64,000 nt of DNA from Conus ventricosus (lineage: Eukaryota > Mollusca > Gastropoda > Neogastropoda > Conidae). The position numbers and the translations under genes are program-made. A model generated the notes under the pieces. The model did not search any database, was not told where the DNA came from, and saw only the letters and a program-made list of their open reading frames with translations. Location: NCBI GenBank assembly GCA_018398815.1, contig CM031609.1, forward strand, positions 36,658,362 to 36,722,361. The letters are read 5' to 3'. Below, in pieces: positions 44,551 to 56,096 of this stretch; position 1 is the stretch's first letter, and the number at the start of each line of letters is the position of its first letter.

Positions 44551-47100
44551 CGCACACTCTTTTCCCCAAGGCTGATCTCAGTAAACACAGCTCAGACCAA
44601 GTGAAGTTACTCATATAGTTTTTGGATTAACGCTTCTAACACTTCAAAGACTGTTATGAGTGTTTGCCCCTGTAATGTTGATCTCTTGAACACCTTTAAG
44701 GATTTGCTGATGACTAACACCACCATCAGGGTAAAACCACAATCATCAATGACAGTGATACAGCAAACCTTCCCCAAATAATGGCCTCCAGATATCTTTG
44801 AGAAAGAGAAAGAAAAGTGGGTCTTCGAAAGGAGGGAACTTCTATAGAAAGGTTAATCTAGCATAGAAAGAAAAACAGAAAATGTTACCACAAAAAAGCA
44901 ATAAGGAGGGAGTTTCTAACTGGACAGTCTTCATTTTAAAAAAAAACACCTTAGACTGTAACTGTTCTGATTTTCGATTCCAACTTACTACTATTGTGGT
45001 GACTGATTAACCAGGTCCTTTATCATTATCATGAAGAGTCAAACATCACTTCTTCACACCAGTTTCCCCCTCACAGAAACCTAGGAGTACTATGGCAAGC
45101 TGAAAAGCGTGATCTTATGCTGAAAAATGTAATCGCAGAGATCGTGTCACAAAATGTTTGTGGTACTACTGCACGTACAACAGCCCTACGGATTCACATT
45201 CAGATTCCCTGTCAGACCTCTTTTCCAAAGCCATCTTGGACTGAATCAACAGTGCCCCCCCCCCCCCCCCCCCCTAAATGAATGATCCCTTTCCTTCAAT
45301 GTCCTTCACAGCAGACTGAAAGTAATACAGTGCTATCATGAATACATTCAACTGCAGTGGGCAGTCATTGCATGAAGTATACCAGCAGCGTTCTCAATAG
45401 TCAGGAGGACTAAGAAGCACGTCTGAACACAGTGTCATGATGGAATGAGGCTTTCAAAAGCATAGTGTGTTACAAGCACGTCTGAACACAGTGTAATGAT
45501 GGAATGAGGCTTTCAAAAGCATAGTGTGTTACAAAGTGGAGTGTAAACAGGTCTGCATTTGGATAATGCTCAAAGTGTTGAAACGTGGATAAAGTCACGG
45601 CTGCAGGAGTCAAACCAAAGTCAAGAGAAAAAGGCTGATGAGAAGTGTGGTTCCAATGGTGTGCATGTGTGGGTGGAAAGTTTTATTTCAACTGGAACAC
45701 TGTCAAAACAAAAAATTTTTTAAATAGTGGTCTCATGAAATCACAGTTTTGAGACTTCTTTTTATTACCCAAAGTCAATCACATTTTTCACATACACAAA
45801 ACAAAACAGTAGTATCAGTGTTAAAAGAATTCCAGCTGGATGTCTGTAAATTTAGTATCATTCTATTACAAGCAGTACGTACAAATATCCATAGCTGCCT
45901 AAGATGAAAAAAAAGTTTTGTTCGCACATCTCCAATATCGTACAACCTCAATTTACCACTCTTTGAAGCTGTTCAAGCCAAATTGAGTAGTTCTCCTCTG
46001 CTTCTCTGCCAAAATGGGAGAAATACATGACACAAAAAATGAAACTCAAGATTACAGACATTGTCTTTTAAACTTTTAAATGGGCTGTGGGAAATCACCA
46101 TTGGTCAAATTCAAACTCTCACTGAAGGGGGAAGAAAGGAAAAAGGAAAAAGAATTTAAAAAAAAAAAAAGGGGGGGGGGGGGGAAATCCAAGGGAAGAA
46201 ACTGATACAAAAATGCAGGAGTTCAAGACAGTGACTGTCCACAACTGTCACTGGTGATAGTAAAAACAAGGATAAATTCTCACAAGTTGGAATTGTTCAT
46301 ACTGACCCTAAAGAAAAAAAAAATGAAAACAGTGAAAATCACAATTATGACAGAAAAAAACAGAAAAGGATTTCAGAAAGGAGCCTTTTTGCCTCTTTCT
46401 CCATCAAAAAATGAGGTATCTCAACTCTTTCGATCCTTTTTTTTTCTCTAAAATCACATCAAATATAAAGCTAACACATCAAATCAGATGTAGTTAGAAT
46501 GCTCATTGTTTCATGTAATCCACTGACACTTAAACCGTGTTCAGCAGAGCGCATCCTAAGAAAGTTACAGGTCTATTTCATGTATGGCACCACCGACATA
46601 AGAAACAAGAAACACCAACAGCAAGTGGTACCAAAGAACAGTGAGCAAGGCACTGCTGAACAGATCGCTAGGATCAAACGTTAAAAAATCATTTTTCAAG
46701 TTTGTAGTGTTTCTTTGTTTGTCAATGGATGGGAGGAAATGGGGAGGGGATATACTGGACCCAATATCAACTCTGAACACTCGCACCTGGTATTACTGCA
46801 GAGAATGTAAGCAGAGTGTGCTCTCCAAGCCCCCTAAACCCATGTTGGTACTCCCAAGTTTGACAAGACTTCAGCGAGTTCAAGTATACCAGTGAGATAA
46901 AGATTAAAGAGGTGTGTCTAATGCAATAACTTTTAAGGTTAGAGCCACCACTGTATAAGCCACACCATTCTGATTGTTGCTGAGGAAAAAAAAAACACAG
47001 GAGGATAGATGTTATCAACATGTCATTTTTCATCAGAATCATGCAAGTATGCACTGAAAAAAAGGGAGACATTAAACAATCTTTACTGAAAATAACTGAA
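43632..47100. other. Non-coding stretch, possible intron or 3' region of TMX3
   Basis: I searched both strands for the missing C-terminal TMX3 exons and found none that I can support. It holds (CA)n at 44515-44548, a polyC at 45257-45274, a G run at 46170-46183, and a 62-bp direct duplication at about 45415-45533 (unit containing GCACGTCTGAACACAGTGT). Confidence 0.5.
45415..45533. repeat. 62-bp direct duplication
   Basis: Two nearly identical units (one base difference seen) containing ATGGAATGAGGCTTTCAAAA. Confidence 0.9.
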
Positions 47101-47154
47101 CACACACAGAGGTATATACACACACAAGCCCACATGTGCAACCATTTGCACACA

Positions 47155-47195
<41 letters not shown>

Positions 47196-47539
47196 ACAAA
47201 CACATAAGCAAGAAATGCACTCAAAGACAAATGCCTTTACACACACACACACACACACACACCACACAACGACTTATCACACACACACACACACACACAC
47301 AATAAAACACACAACACAATACACACACACTACAATACACACACACAACAAATACACAAAAACCACACATACAATACACACACACACAAACAATACACAC
47401 ATACACACACACACACTCACACTCACACACACACCACACACATACAATACACACACACACAAACATACACACATACACACACACACACTCACACACACAC
47501 ACACACACACACAATACAATACACACACACACACACACA

Positions 47540-47581
<42 letters not shown>

Positions 47582-47594
47582 ACACACACACACA
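47101..47594. repeat. (CA)n microsatellite with variants, about 490 bp
   Basis: CA repeats with ACAATA, CACTCA and CATACA variants. Ends 60 bp before the TMX3 exon E donor. Confidence 0.96.
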
Positions 47595-47654
47595 AAAGAA
47601 AAAGATGTCCAACCAGAGACAAAGGAACGCAGGCACAGAGGCAGCCACACCCAC

Positions 47655-47831
47655 CTGTGTTGACGTCCATCCTGACGTTGACGGTGGGTCGATGATGACC
47701 AGAACCATGTACTTTTTTGGTGCCTGTCATCGTGAAGAGGTTCCTGGCTGTGGCTTCAGGGAAAGCAGTGTGTCGCTCGCTCATCATCCATCTCTCTATG
47801 TCTTTAGCCGACACCTCTTCATTCTCTCCCG
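47655..47831 (-). CDS. TMX3: TMX3 exon E (ER thioredoxin-related transmembrane protein 3), apparent frameshift
   Basis: The acceptor CTTTTACAG ends at 47832; the donor is CAG|GTGGGTG. The exon completes a Pro codon with exon D and reads GENEEVSAKDIERWMMSER, then NLFTMTGTKK. This matches human TMX3 in the DLSSWINRERF...GDTGKL region. After the Lys codons the matching peptide, YMVLVIIDPPSTSGWTSTQ, is in another frame. There are six A's on the minus strand (T at 47713-47718) where five would keep the frame, and the exon length is one base over what the neighbouring phases need. This looks like a homopolymer sequencing error, though a disabled allele is possible. The following exons (b' domain end, membrane segment) were not found to the left. 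Confidence 0.8.
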
Positions 47832-47859
47832 CTGTAAAAGAGTCAGTGATTGTGAGAGA

Positions 47860-47932
47860 GAGAAAAAGAGGGCGACAAAAGAAAAGGAAAGCAAAAGAGA
47901 AGAGAGAGAATGGCGGAGAGAGACAGAGAGAT

Positions 47933-47978
<46 letters not shown>

Positions 47979-48013
47979 GGAGAGAGAGAGACAGACGCGT
48001 GTGTGTGTTGTGT

Positions 48014-48050
<37 letters not shown>
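47860..48050. repeat. (GA)n followed by (GT)n
   Basis: GA-rich tract 47860-47992 and (GT)n 48000-48048, inside the TMX3 intron just upstream (minus strand) of exon E. Confidence 0.93.
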
Positions 48051-48079
48051 AGGCATGGTACTGGAGGAAAATCATTTTT

Positions 48080-48190
48080 CCCTGAAAATATTTGGGGTCC
48101 AGGGGCGAGCCCCCTGGGGCGTCAAGGGTCAGAGCCCCTTTGTGGAGGTCACGGGGCAGCGCCCCCTGAAGCTGAAGGTTTTTCAGCAAT
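48080..48190. repeat. GC-rich interspersed repeat with hairpins, copy 1
   Basis: GGGGCGAGCCCC-type hairpins followed by GCGCCCCCTGAAGCTGAAG. The last phrase is shared with 55420-55490. It is found on the same strand with A/T-rich 3' text. Confidence 0.6.
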
Positions 48191-49140
48191 TCTAGCTGTA
48201 AAAAATCTCTCCTTGAACTAATTTCAGTTCTCATACTAAGCAATTTCTGCCACAAAATAAGCTCTCCTAGAATCACTGTATCAGTCATTCCTTCAACCCA
48301 AAGGAGGTTTTTAAACCCAAGTAGTCACATAGCAAAAATGGAGTACATTTTCACATTGCTTTAGGTGGCATACATTAAGTCAAATTGTAAACGTTTACAT
48401 ACTATGTCAGTGAAGACACACACAGTGTACACACAGGAGGACCCTCATTTTGCACAAACTTTGGTCATCATGTCCAACACCACCAACACAGCATAGCACA
48501 GCACAGCAAGTAGTGGTCTATTTCATGTCTCGAGTTCCAGTTTTGTTTACTATGTTCAATTCTTTATGATCGTCTCTCTACATTAGTTATCCTTTTTACT
48601 TTCGTTACATCTATCTGAATACAGTACAAAATGAGTTTAAGTTTTGTGTCTCTTTTAACGTACAAATTTTAAGTTATGTGTCTCTTCGTGCAAGCAATGT
48701 GAATGAGATGAAGACTACTTTTGCCCGATTTTTTCAGCCATCTGTTCACAGACCCCAGCTCTTTTTGTAATGCCCAAACCTCATTCTCTTTCCCTCCTGT
48801 CTTTAATGTTCAATGGCTTTTCTCTTTGAAGCAGCCAAATGTGTTCTTTCTGGAACAGTTCAAACTTTTTCTTTCTTTCTTCTTTTTCTTTCTCCAAAAT
48901 GTGGTGGTAGGCCTAAGTCTATCAACTGTTCCAAGCACGACGAAAACGTTTCACTTTCGTGGCCCTGTTCACCCCATCCCACCCCATTTGTTTTCCCACA
49001 CCAGCATCAATATCCCCTGTCGCAGAATTTCGCGGAACTATGTCTGTACGCTTTGGAAATTTTTATTTTTTCCTTCTTTTTCTTAAATCTTGTTCAAATT
49101 CGACCCACGTCGACCAGAGCGGAAAGCAGTGGCGAATGTC
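48191..49140. other. TMX3 intron, no gene recognised
   Basis: Ordinary non-coding text, T-rich near 48860-48900, becoming CpG-richer from about 48930. Confidence 0.5.
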
Positions 49141-49195
49141 ACGAAAGCGCATGCGCGGAAGTAGTCCTGCTCAATGCTACTTCTCGCGAGACGAA
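49141..49195. promoter_or_regulatory. CpG-type promoter motif cluster (NRF1, ETS, BANP-like)
   Basis: Within 45 bp lie GCGCATGCGC (49147-49156, the NRF1 palindrome), CGGAAGT (49156-49162, ETS core) and TCTCGCGAGA (49182-49191, the palindrome bound by BANP). These three are typical of housekeeping promoters. No coding exon is evident on either side; 150 bp to the right lies the 3' end of LINE copy 2. Confidence 0.55.
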
Positions 49196-49255
49196 GGCTT
49201 GAAGTGAATGACCTGAAACGAACTAAGGGGCTGGTCTCTGGGTCGGGCATGGCTC

Positions 49256-49288
<33 letters not shown>
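49256..49288. repeat. Poly(T) tract
   Basis: About 32 T in a row, between the promoter-like cluster and the LINE 3' end. Confidence 0.95.
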
Positions 49289-49291
<3 letters not shown>

Positions 49292-49508
49292 TTTCGCCGG
49301 ATTCCGCATTCGCGGACATGTACCATGCCTGGTGTAGATAAGATAAGATAATGTAGCTTATAGCCCAGGACCGAAGGGCAAAGGCTGACCACGTAAAATC
49401 AGCTGTCACCAGTCTAAAAAATTTAATAAGTATAAAAAAAAAATTAAAAAAAACCAACTTTCAAATCTCTTTAAAAACCCTCAACAAACACGCCAACCAG
49501 AAACTTTG

Positions 49509-52500
49509 TTAAAAATCTTTCTGCCGTAAAATCTTAATCAGATGAAAAATGTTAATCTCTCTCAAAAACTCAAGGATCACGTCAGGCAGGACATCCCTGA
49601 ACAGGATCTTCATGGACTCCGCTGTAAAATGTTTGTGTCGCACATCGTGCAAGTCCCAACACTCTAAAAGAACATGTTTCACTGTGAGTGGCGCATGACA
49701 TGGAATGCACCACGGAGCTTCTTCACTCTTTAAAAGGTAAGAATGGGTAAAATACGAATGGCCGGTGTGCAGCCGGCACAGAACCGTTTCCTCTTTACGA
49801 CCTCCCGACGTAGATGGGAGGAACTCCTTAAGGTTTGGAGGATCTGAAAGAGTTTGTTATTCGTCTGGTGTGTTCCAATCCTCCTGCCAGAGGTCTCTCA
49901 CATAATCGTTAATTTTCGGTTTCACATCTGAGCAGGGATATAAATGTTGGACAGTTTCTCTCTTGTGGCGTTCTTGGCTAAACGATCAACCATTTCGTTC
50001 CCGCCGATGCAACATGACCAGGAACCCAAGCAAGAGTAACTGTTGTAACCGTCCGCCTTCAACTTGCTAAAAAGTTCAAAAAAAAAGTAAAAGTTCTGGA
50101 TGCTGAAGGTTGCGGCCAGCTATGGCCTCCAAAGCTGACAGCGAATCCGACAGAACCAGAAAGTCCCTCTTCGAAGAATGTGAGATTATCTTCAAAGCCA
50201 GTACCAGAGCAGTAAGTTCAGCTGAATAGACAGAAGCATCTGAATGTATATGTTCCAACAGTATCTGAGAAGGAGCCCCAGGGCAGTAGGCTGCACAGGC
50301 CACTCCATCCTCAGACTTGGAACCGTCAGTGAAAACTTTTTGATAGGATGGGAATTTCGAACAGAGCTCAGCATACAGAGCCTTGTACGCCAGAGAGCTG
50401 GTAGACTCTTTGCGAAAAGCTGCAAGATCGAAACGAATCTCTGGTGTGAAAAAGGTCCACGGAGGTTTCCGGAAACTTGGAAAAATCGGAAACTACTCCG
50501 AGGTCTAGACCTGCATTCCGCACGTGAGGCTGCATACGAAGACCAACGGCGGAATACATTTAGGGTTATTTTCAAACTTACTTTGGAACGGAGGGTCAAA
50601 ACAGGCAGGATTCTGCGTTCTGAGAACAGTCGGTAAATAATTTAAAGACGTTTCAGCCTGCGTTGGACAATGAAGGTTCACACGCCTTGCGTACAGGGCT
50701 TACACAGGGGGGGTGGGAAAGCTCCAAACAAACGAAACCCTTGATGGGGATAGGGTCCAAGAGTTTGGGGAAGAGGGTCCCTTTCGGGGGCGTAGGGCAG
50801 CACAACCGTTCCCTTTGGAACGGCCAAGGCCTTAGATGTGCACAAAGTTTTCTTATCACGCCCCAGTGGTGTGCACGCCGAGAATATTCGTGCTTTCTGC
50901 AAGCTTTTTGGGGGTTTTAATATGGCTGAGAAGTTGAGTTTCTGGTCAAAATAACTCCCGAAATTTGGCCTCTGAACAGCTGGAATGGAAATTCCCGACT
51001 TGAATTTCAGGTCTTGAAAAATGCCGGAAATTTGAGTGATACTGCTCTTGTGGAGAAAGGGAAACGTTTTATTGCCCACGATGTTTTATCTACGCAAGTG
51101 GAGTGCGCTGGACTGGGTACAGGCTTCCAGTGGCGACAGCAAAATCATCACAAACAATGAGAGTCTGCCTGCGAATGATTTCACTGTGTTGATTTTAATC
51201 TAAGGGGCAGGGCGTATTCCTGTGGAAACCCCAACTCCTGCTGTGGACAAGAGAGTGGTGCAACCGGACCTAAAACTGTGCTCCCAAAAAATTTTGATAA
51301 AATGAGGAGATGACCCAAAAACCCGATCGTGGAGTCAGAAGTACCCCGATTCCAGGTGTACGTAGGCCTTCTTAAGTCGAAGAAAATTGCCACTGCATGC
51401 TGTCTGTTCAAAAAAGGTTCCGAAGTGTGGATTCCGACGATTCAAATGTCAACGGTAGACCGATGTTTGCGGAAACCACACTGTACTTTCGCCAAAGGCC
51501 ATCGGTTTCGAGTTTCCACATGAGCCTAGCATTGACCATTTTTTCCATCAATTTACAGACACAGCTGGTCAAAGCTATGGGACGGAAAATTAGATGGTTT
51601 AAAAAGATCTTTCCGGTTTGGGGATGGGAATAATGAGGGCTTTCCGCCAAGGGGGTGGAAAGCAACCTGTAGTCCAAAACGTGGTTGTATCCCTGAAACA
51701 GGATTCGGGCCCTTTCTTGCGGAAGATGTTTCAACAGTTGATAATGGATTTCATCTATCCCTGGAGAGGAATTGCTGCAAGAGAGCAAGGGCAGATTTCA
51801 GCTCGTTAAGTGAAGGAAGATTGTAGTCTTCCATGTTGTCGGATAAAAAGGGTTGCAGGGCGATTTTCTTTTAGGGTTTTGGGTTTTGACAAAAGTGGCT
51901 GATTTATTAGAAGAGGAGGAATTCTTTTCAATGGTTGAAGCAAGCAGATTAGCAACTGCTTTCTTCTCTGTTATTAAGAATCCGAAAACTTGAGATGGTT
52001 CAAGTGGGCAGGTGTTCTTCCCTTTGATTTTCTTAATGATTGTTCCACATTTTTTTTCTTGGGAAGTTTTTGATGTCAGCCTGGAGCAGAAGCTTCTCCA
52101 GGACCGCGTTTACTGATTTTAAAAGTGTGTCTTGTTTTTGCACGGAGTTTCTGAGGGGTCGAGCGTTGGAACCCGAAGGTCGTTGGTATACTGACGCTGC
52201 CGTTTTCTAACTTTGAATTTGTTGGCATTCTAAATCAAACCAGGGTGTTTTTGGCATTGAGTTTATGGAAGACACTGGAATACAGGCCTTAGCACATTTA
52301 ATCATAGTGTTAGTCAGTGATTCAGCTGGGTCAGGACTCTAAAAAAAATCAGTGTCCTGGAACTCCTTAGAAAACAGTGGCTGCAAATAGACCCCAGTTG
52401 CTTTCTTATAATTTAAATGCTGAGAGACGAGACGTGTTCAGTTATTACAGGTTGTAGAAGGACAGGGAAATGGTCATTTCCCGTGCAGATCGTCATGGCC

Positions 52501-53091
52501 CAGACCACTCATAGTCCAGGACCAGCGAGGGTCACAAACCGACAAATCTAAACACGAAAGTGAACCTGTGGAAGAATGGAGGTAAGTTGCAGACCGTCGT
52601 TCAGACAACACAATCCAAATCCGAAAATCCTCAATCAGCAGGACCTCTGGATGACGAACCGGTATACCCAAAGAGGGTTGTGACCGTTAAGTCACCAACA
52701 CAAAAAAGGGTCGAGGAAGTTCCCCTAACAGACTGACAAGGTCCTGACGACAAACGGGACAGATGGAGGTAGATAAAGAGAACAGTTGTTACAGTCTTGT
52801 GGAGAGTGACTCTCGCAGCTACAGCCTGAAGGGAGGTAGACAGAGCGACAGGATATACAACAAAGTTTTGTGAAGGAGAAGGGCAACACCGCCCGACAGT
52901 CCCAACGTGGATGGTTGTGCAGGTTTTGAAAGAATATTAAAGCCAGAAAGAGTAAAGGTCTTCTGGCTTTGAATTTTGGGGGTTTCTTGAAGAGCCACGA
53001 CAGAAGGTTTCATCGATTGACACAGAAGCTGCAGCTCCTCGAATTGGAATTTAGACCACGGATTTTCCCAATGGAATATTGTATTATCCAT
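49509..53091 (-). pseudogene. Non-LTR ORF2, copy 2, multiply broken
   Basis: The start is MDNTIFHWENPWSKF (53091), a damaged version of the copy 1 start; VVALQET is still readable. RT remnants include PIALTSCVCKLMEKMVNAR (about 51560). RNase H is best preserved: FTDGSK (about 50325), LSDSLSALEAIAG (about 50140) and NEMVDRLAK (about 49985). The C-terminal motif reads CIPCHAPLTVKHVLLECWD and the frame stays open to TAA at 49509-49511. It differs from copy 1 by indels in almost every domain. Confidence 0.85.
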
Positions 53092-53132
53092 GGTGCAGAG
53101 GGCGAAAGGAGAGAGATCAGGTCATCTCCTCC

Positions 53133-54150
53133 TCAACATCTGCTGCTAAAGCTGAAAATTTGTTGCTTAATTTCATGGACTTCTGCAGACCTGCTGGGAG
53201 ACTTGCCAACAGGTGAAGTAGGTCTGGGTTTGGGAGACGGTGGAGGTTTCTTCCTTATCTCCACCATCTCCCCACTGGGTTGAAATCCCTTGCCCGCACG
53301 GGCACTGGACAGGGATGTTCGAGGGTGGGGTGCTGGTTTTTTTAATCTGCCAGCAGCAGATGTTGTAGACGCTGGGCAGTCTGGGGGTGGCGGATTTTTG
53401 GCCTCCACCAGAGGCACTCACTTTGGGTTGAGAGGTGGTGGACCTGCTTCCACCAGAGTGACAGTTTTTCCTTGCAATGTCTTCGAAAAGTAAAGTTATT
53501 TAGTTGACAGCAGGGTGACGAGTTGGGAAATGTTGGACTTTCTTTCGGCCGAAGCATACGAAGAAGCTGTCGGCGACTGACTGCCCACAACCCGCTTGGC
53601 GGGGTTCAAAAAAGGAGATCTTCTTTTCTGTCTTAACCCTTTGTATTGCAGATTCTGAATCCACAGAGGACAATTCCCTGAAGAGGAGGGATGGTCGCCA
53701 CCGCAGTTTGAAAAATGTGCCGGATCTTACACCGGCCATCATGGGTAGCCTTGCAGCAAATACCACACCCTCCTGCCCAGAACAAGGTCTCTGACATGGC
53801 CAAACTTCTGGGATCGGAAGCACCTCAACGGGGGCGGAACGTACACTGAACCCGGACAATCAGGTAGCCGACTTTGATGACCGGAGGCAGCACAGGGTTG
53901 CAGAATGTCAGAAGAGGGGTTTGGTGGCCACTCTTTCTGCACCCTTCTTGACAGTCACCCTGCGCACCTCCGTACACCTGGGATGCCAGCTCCGTTTTGA
54001 TTTCTGCCTCTGAGACTCTGATAAATCCCGGGAGCGAATCACGCCTTAGATGAATTTAACTGTTTGTGGGGAGTTACCTGATCTCCTGTCCACTAGTTTA
54101 GTTGCTTTCAGCAGCTGTTCAGATTGTTTGGGGTGACTTGCATTTTAATA
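53133..54150 (-). pseudogene. Non-LTR ORF1 (gag-like), copy 2, multiply broken
   Basis: Aligns with the ORF1 of copy 1. Knuckle remnants (RCFRSQKFGHVRD) and the Ser/Pro-rich tail (SSARAGKGFQPSGEMVEIRK) can be read in several frames. More eroded than copy 1. Confidence 0.7.
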
Positions 54151-55144
54151 AGAAATGAACCATTTTCCCCAACCTCTTGATGGACCGAGGGGGCACCTGT
54201 ATACCTTGAAAGCCCCTTTTTGGGTAGCAAATGGGCTCAAAGCTGAAAGGGGTCTTTCTTGCTCCGTTCCTTCCATAACGAGCCAGGAAGCCAGAAACCT
54301 GTCTTCTGTCGTATCTCCATATCCGAATCGCTGTCAGAATCGAAATCCCCTGAAATAGGGGATGTGCCTTCCTCTTTTTTGGGGGGATGTGTTTTGAAAA
54401 AGCCATGTGTATTTTAGTATATTTCATCTCTCCCTTACCCCCCACCTTGGAGTCCAAACTAAGGGGCCAGGGCAAAAAACCAATGTCTTGACCCCTTCCA
54501 GGCTTCGGGAGAGACATACGACAAGCAGAAGCAACCAACCCCATCCCCCTGATCATGCTCAAAATCCCGGGAACAGAGAAACTGAGCACTGCAGGGGGTT
54601 TACTTGGCCAGCTGGGGAACTGCCCGTCTTGACCCAACCCCAAGAAGGGAGCCCATTAGTACACCCGGGCCAAAGTGTACTCCCTGTCTAGGGAAAGGGG
54701 CCCAGCCAAAGTGATGTGTTTTAGAGCGCTGGCCCTTTTCAATCACCAGGACCTCATTCCCTCCGACACAGGTCGCACCGCATGGCAAACACGGCGGATC
54801 TTAAGGAGACCACAGAGAAAAAAAGGAGTGTGAAAAAGAAGACTTGAAGGGGAGACGAAGATAGAAAAGGGCCAAAAAAGGGAGGCAGAAAAACAAAAAA
54901 AAGGAGAAAGGCGGGTTACTCTTAGTCAGGATCCTCACCCTTAGCCTATCTGACATGGGAAGCCTACAGGGGCATCAACTCCTTACCACGTTATGCTTAG
55001 GCCAAACAGCACCTGCACCTTAGGCCTAGAAGCAGTTTTAAAAAACAGCCTATCTTCGAGTATGATGCCCCCGCCAGCAAAGCCTAAGGGATCACTGGAC
55101 CACGCAAGCCCTCCGACCACGACAAGGTGCAACCCCCCGGAGGG

Positions 55145-55212
55145 TTGTGTGTGTGTTTTGTGTGTGTGTGGTGTGTGTGTGGGGTATGAAGGAGCAGCTT
55201 TTGAATTTTGTG

Positions 55213-55245
<33 letters not shown>
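55145..55245. repeat. (GT)n at the LINE 5' junction
   Basis: Degenerate (GT)n directly abutting the 5' end of copy 2. Confidence 0.9.
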
Positions 55246-55247
<2 letters not shown>

Positions 55248-55404
55248 GTACACAGATCTGTTTATCCCAAAACGTATTGGTGGTGCTTTTCTTTTTTTTT
55301 AAATAAAAATTAGGCATTTTCTACAGAGTGTATACAAAATCCAAAACTTATATACAACAGGGATGAAAACAGTTTTTTTTAAAAAAAAGAGGAGATTGGC
55401 AGGT

Positions 55405-55490
55405 ATCTGGGGTTCACCATGGGGCCCCCAGTGGGTCCATGGGCAACAGCCCGGCGGGGGTCAGGGTGCGCCGCCCCCTGAAGCTGAAGC
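55405..55490. repeat. GC-rich interspersed repeat, copy 2
   Basis: Contains GCGCCGCCCCCTGAAGCTGAA, the same phrase as in 48080-48190, with similar GGGGCCCC hairpin text before it. Confidence 0.6.
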
Positions 55491-55810
55491 ATATTTTGTA
55501 TTAAATAAGGCATAAAAATCTTTAGAAATCACTTTCTTGCTTCTAAACAACTCATTTTAATTTCTATAGAACAGCTTTCAACACCATGAAGACAGACTGA
55601 TGTGGAAAGAAACTATGTCAATTGAGACAAAGCAAACATTTAGTATGATGAATCCTCAGAACTGTAGCTAAAGAAAATTTGACAAACAGTGCTTTCAGGA
55701 CATAAAGAATAAGGCCTGTAGATAAGTAATCAGAGTGGGAAATCAAACTAAGTAAATCAGATGTATGAAAACGACTGCTGGACTTCAATAAACACAATAT
55801 GAAAAATGAT

Positions 55811-56040
55811 TACTTTGAAGTCCTTTAAAAAAATTAAAAAAAACTCAAGCTTTTGGGCCTTAGACCCTTCGTCAGGAAACACTAAACACAAAAAGAACAT
55901 AAAAGAATAAATGACATCAAAACAAACTGATGTCACAACAGTACACCCCCCCCCCCCCCCCACTTCCCCCTTACAACTAATCATATCCCCCCCCCCCCTG
56001 ACAAGTTTGTGTGTGTGTGTGTGGGGGGGGGGGGGGTGGC

Positions 56041-56096
<56 letters not shown>

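Larger units (their letters stand above)
49340..55144 (-). mobile_element. I/Nimb-like non-LTR retrotransposon, copy 2 (full length, broken)
   Basis: Full-length copy, about 5.8 kb, in the same orientation as copy 1. The 3' end on the minus strand is a short tail of TTATC repeats (plus strand GATAAGATAAGATAAT at 49340-49355). The 5' end is at about 55144, next to (GT)n. It lies in the TMX3 intron between exons D and E, antisense to nothing in TMX3 (same strand as the gene). No target-site duplication could be identified with confidence. Identity to copy 1 is high, but indels are frequent, particularly 50600-53900. Confidence 0.92.

Noticed and set aside
47020..48288. Very long open frames on both strands (over 350 residues)
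   Set aside because: They are mostly Thr/His or Cys/Val dipeptides from (CA)n, (GA)n and (GT)n. Only the 177-bp TMX3 exon within them is real.
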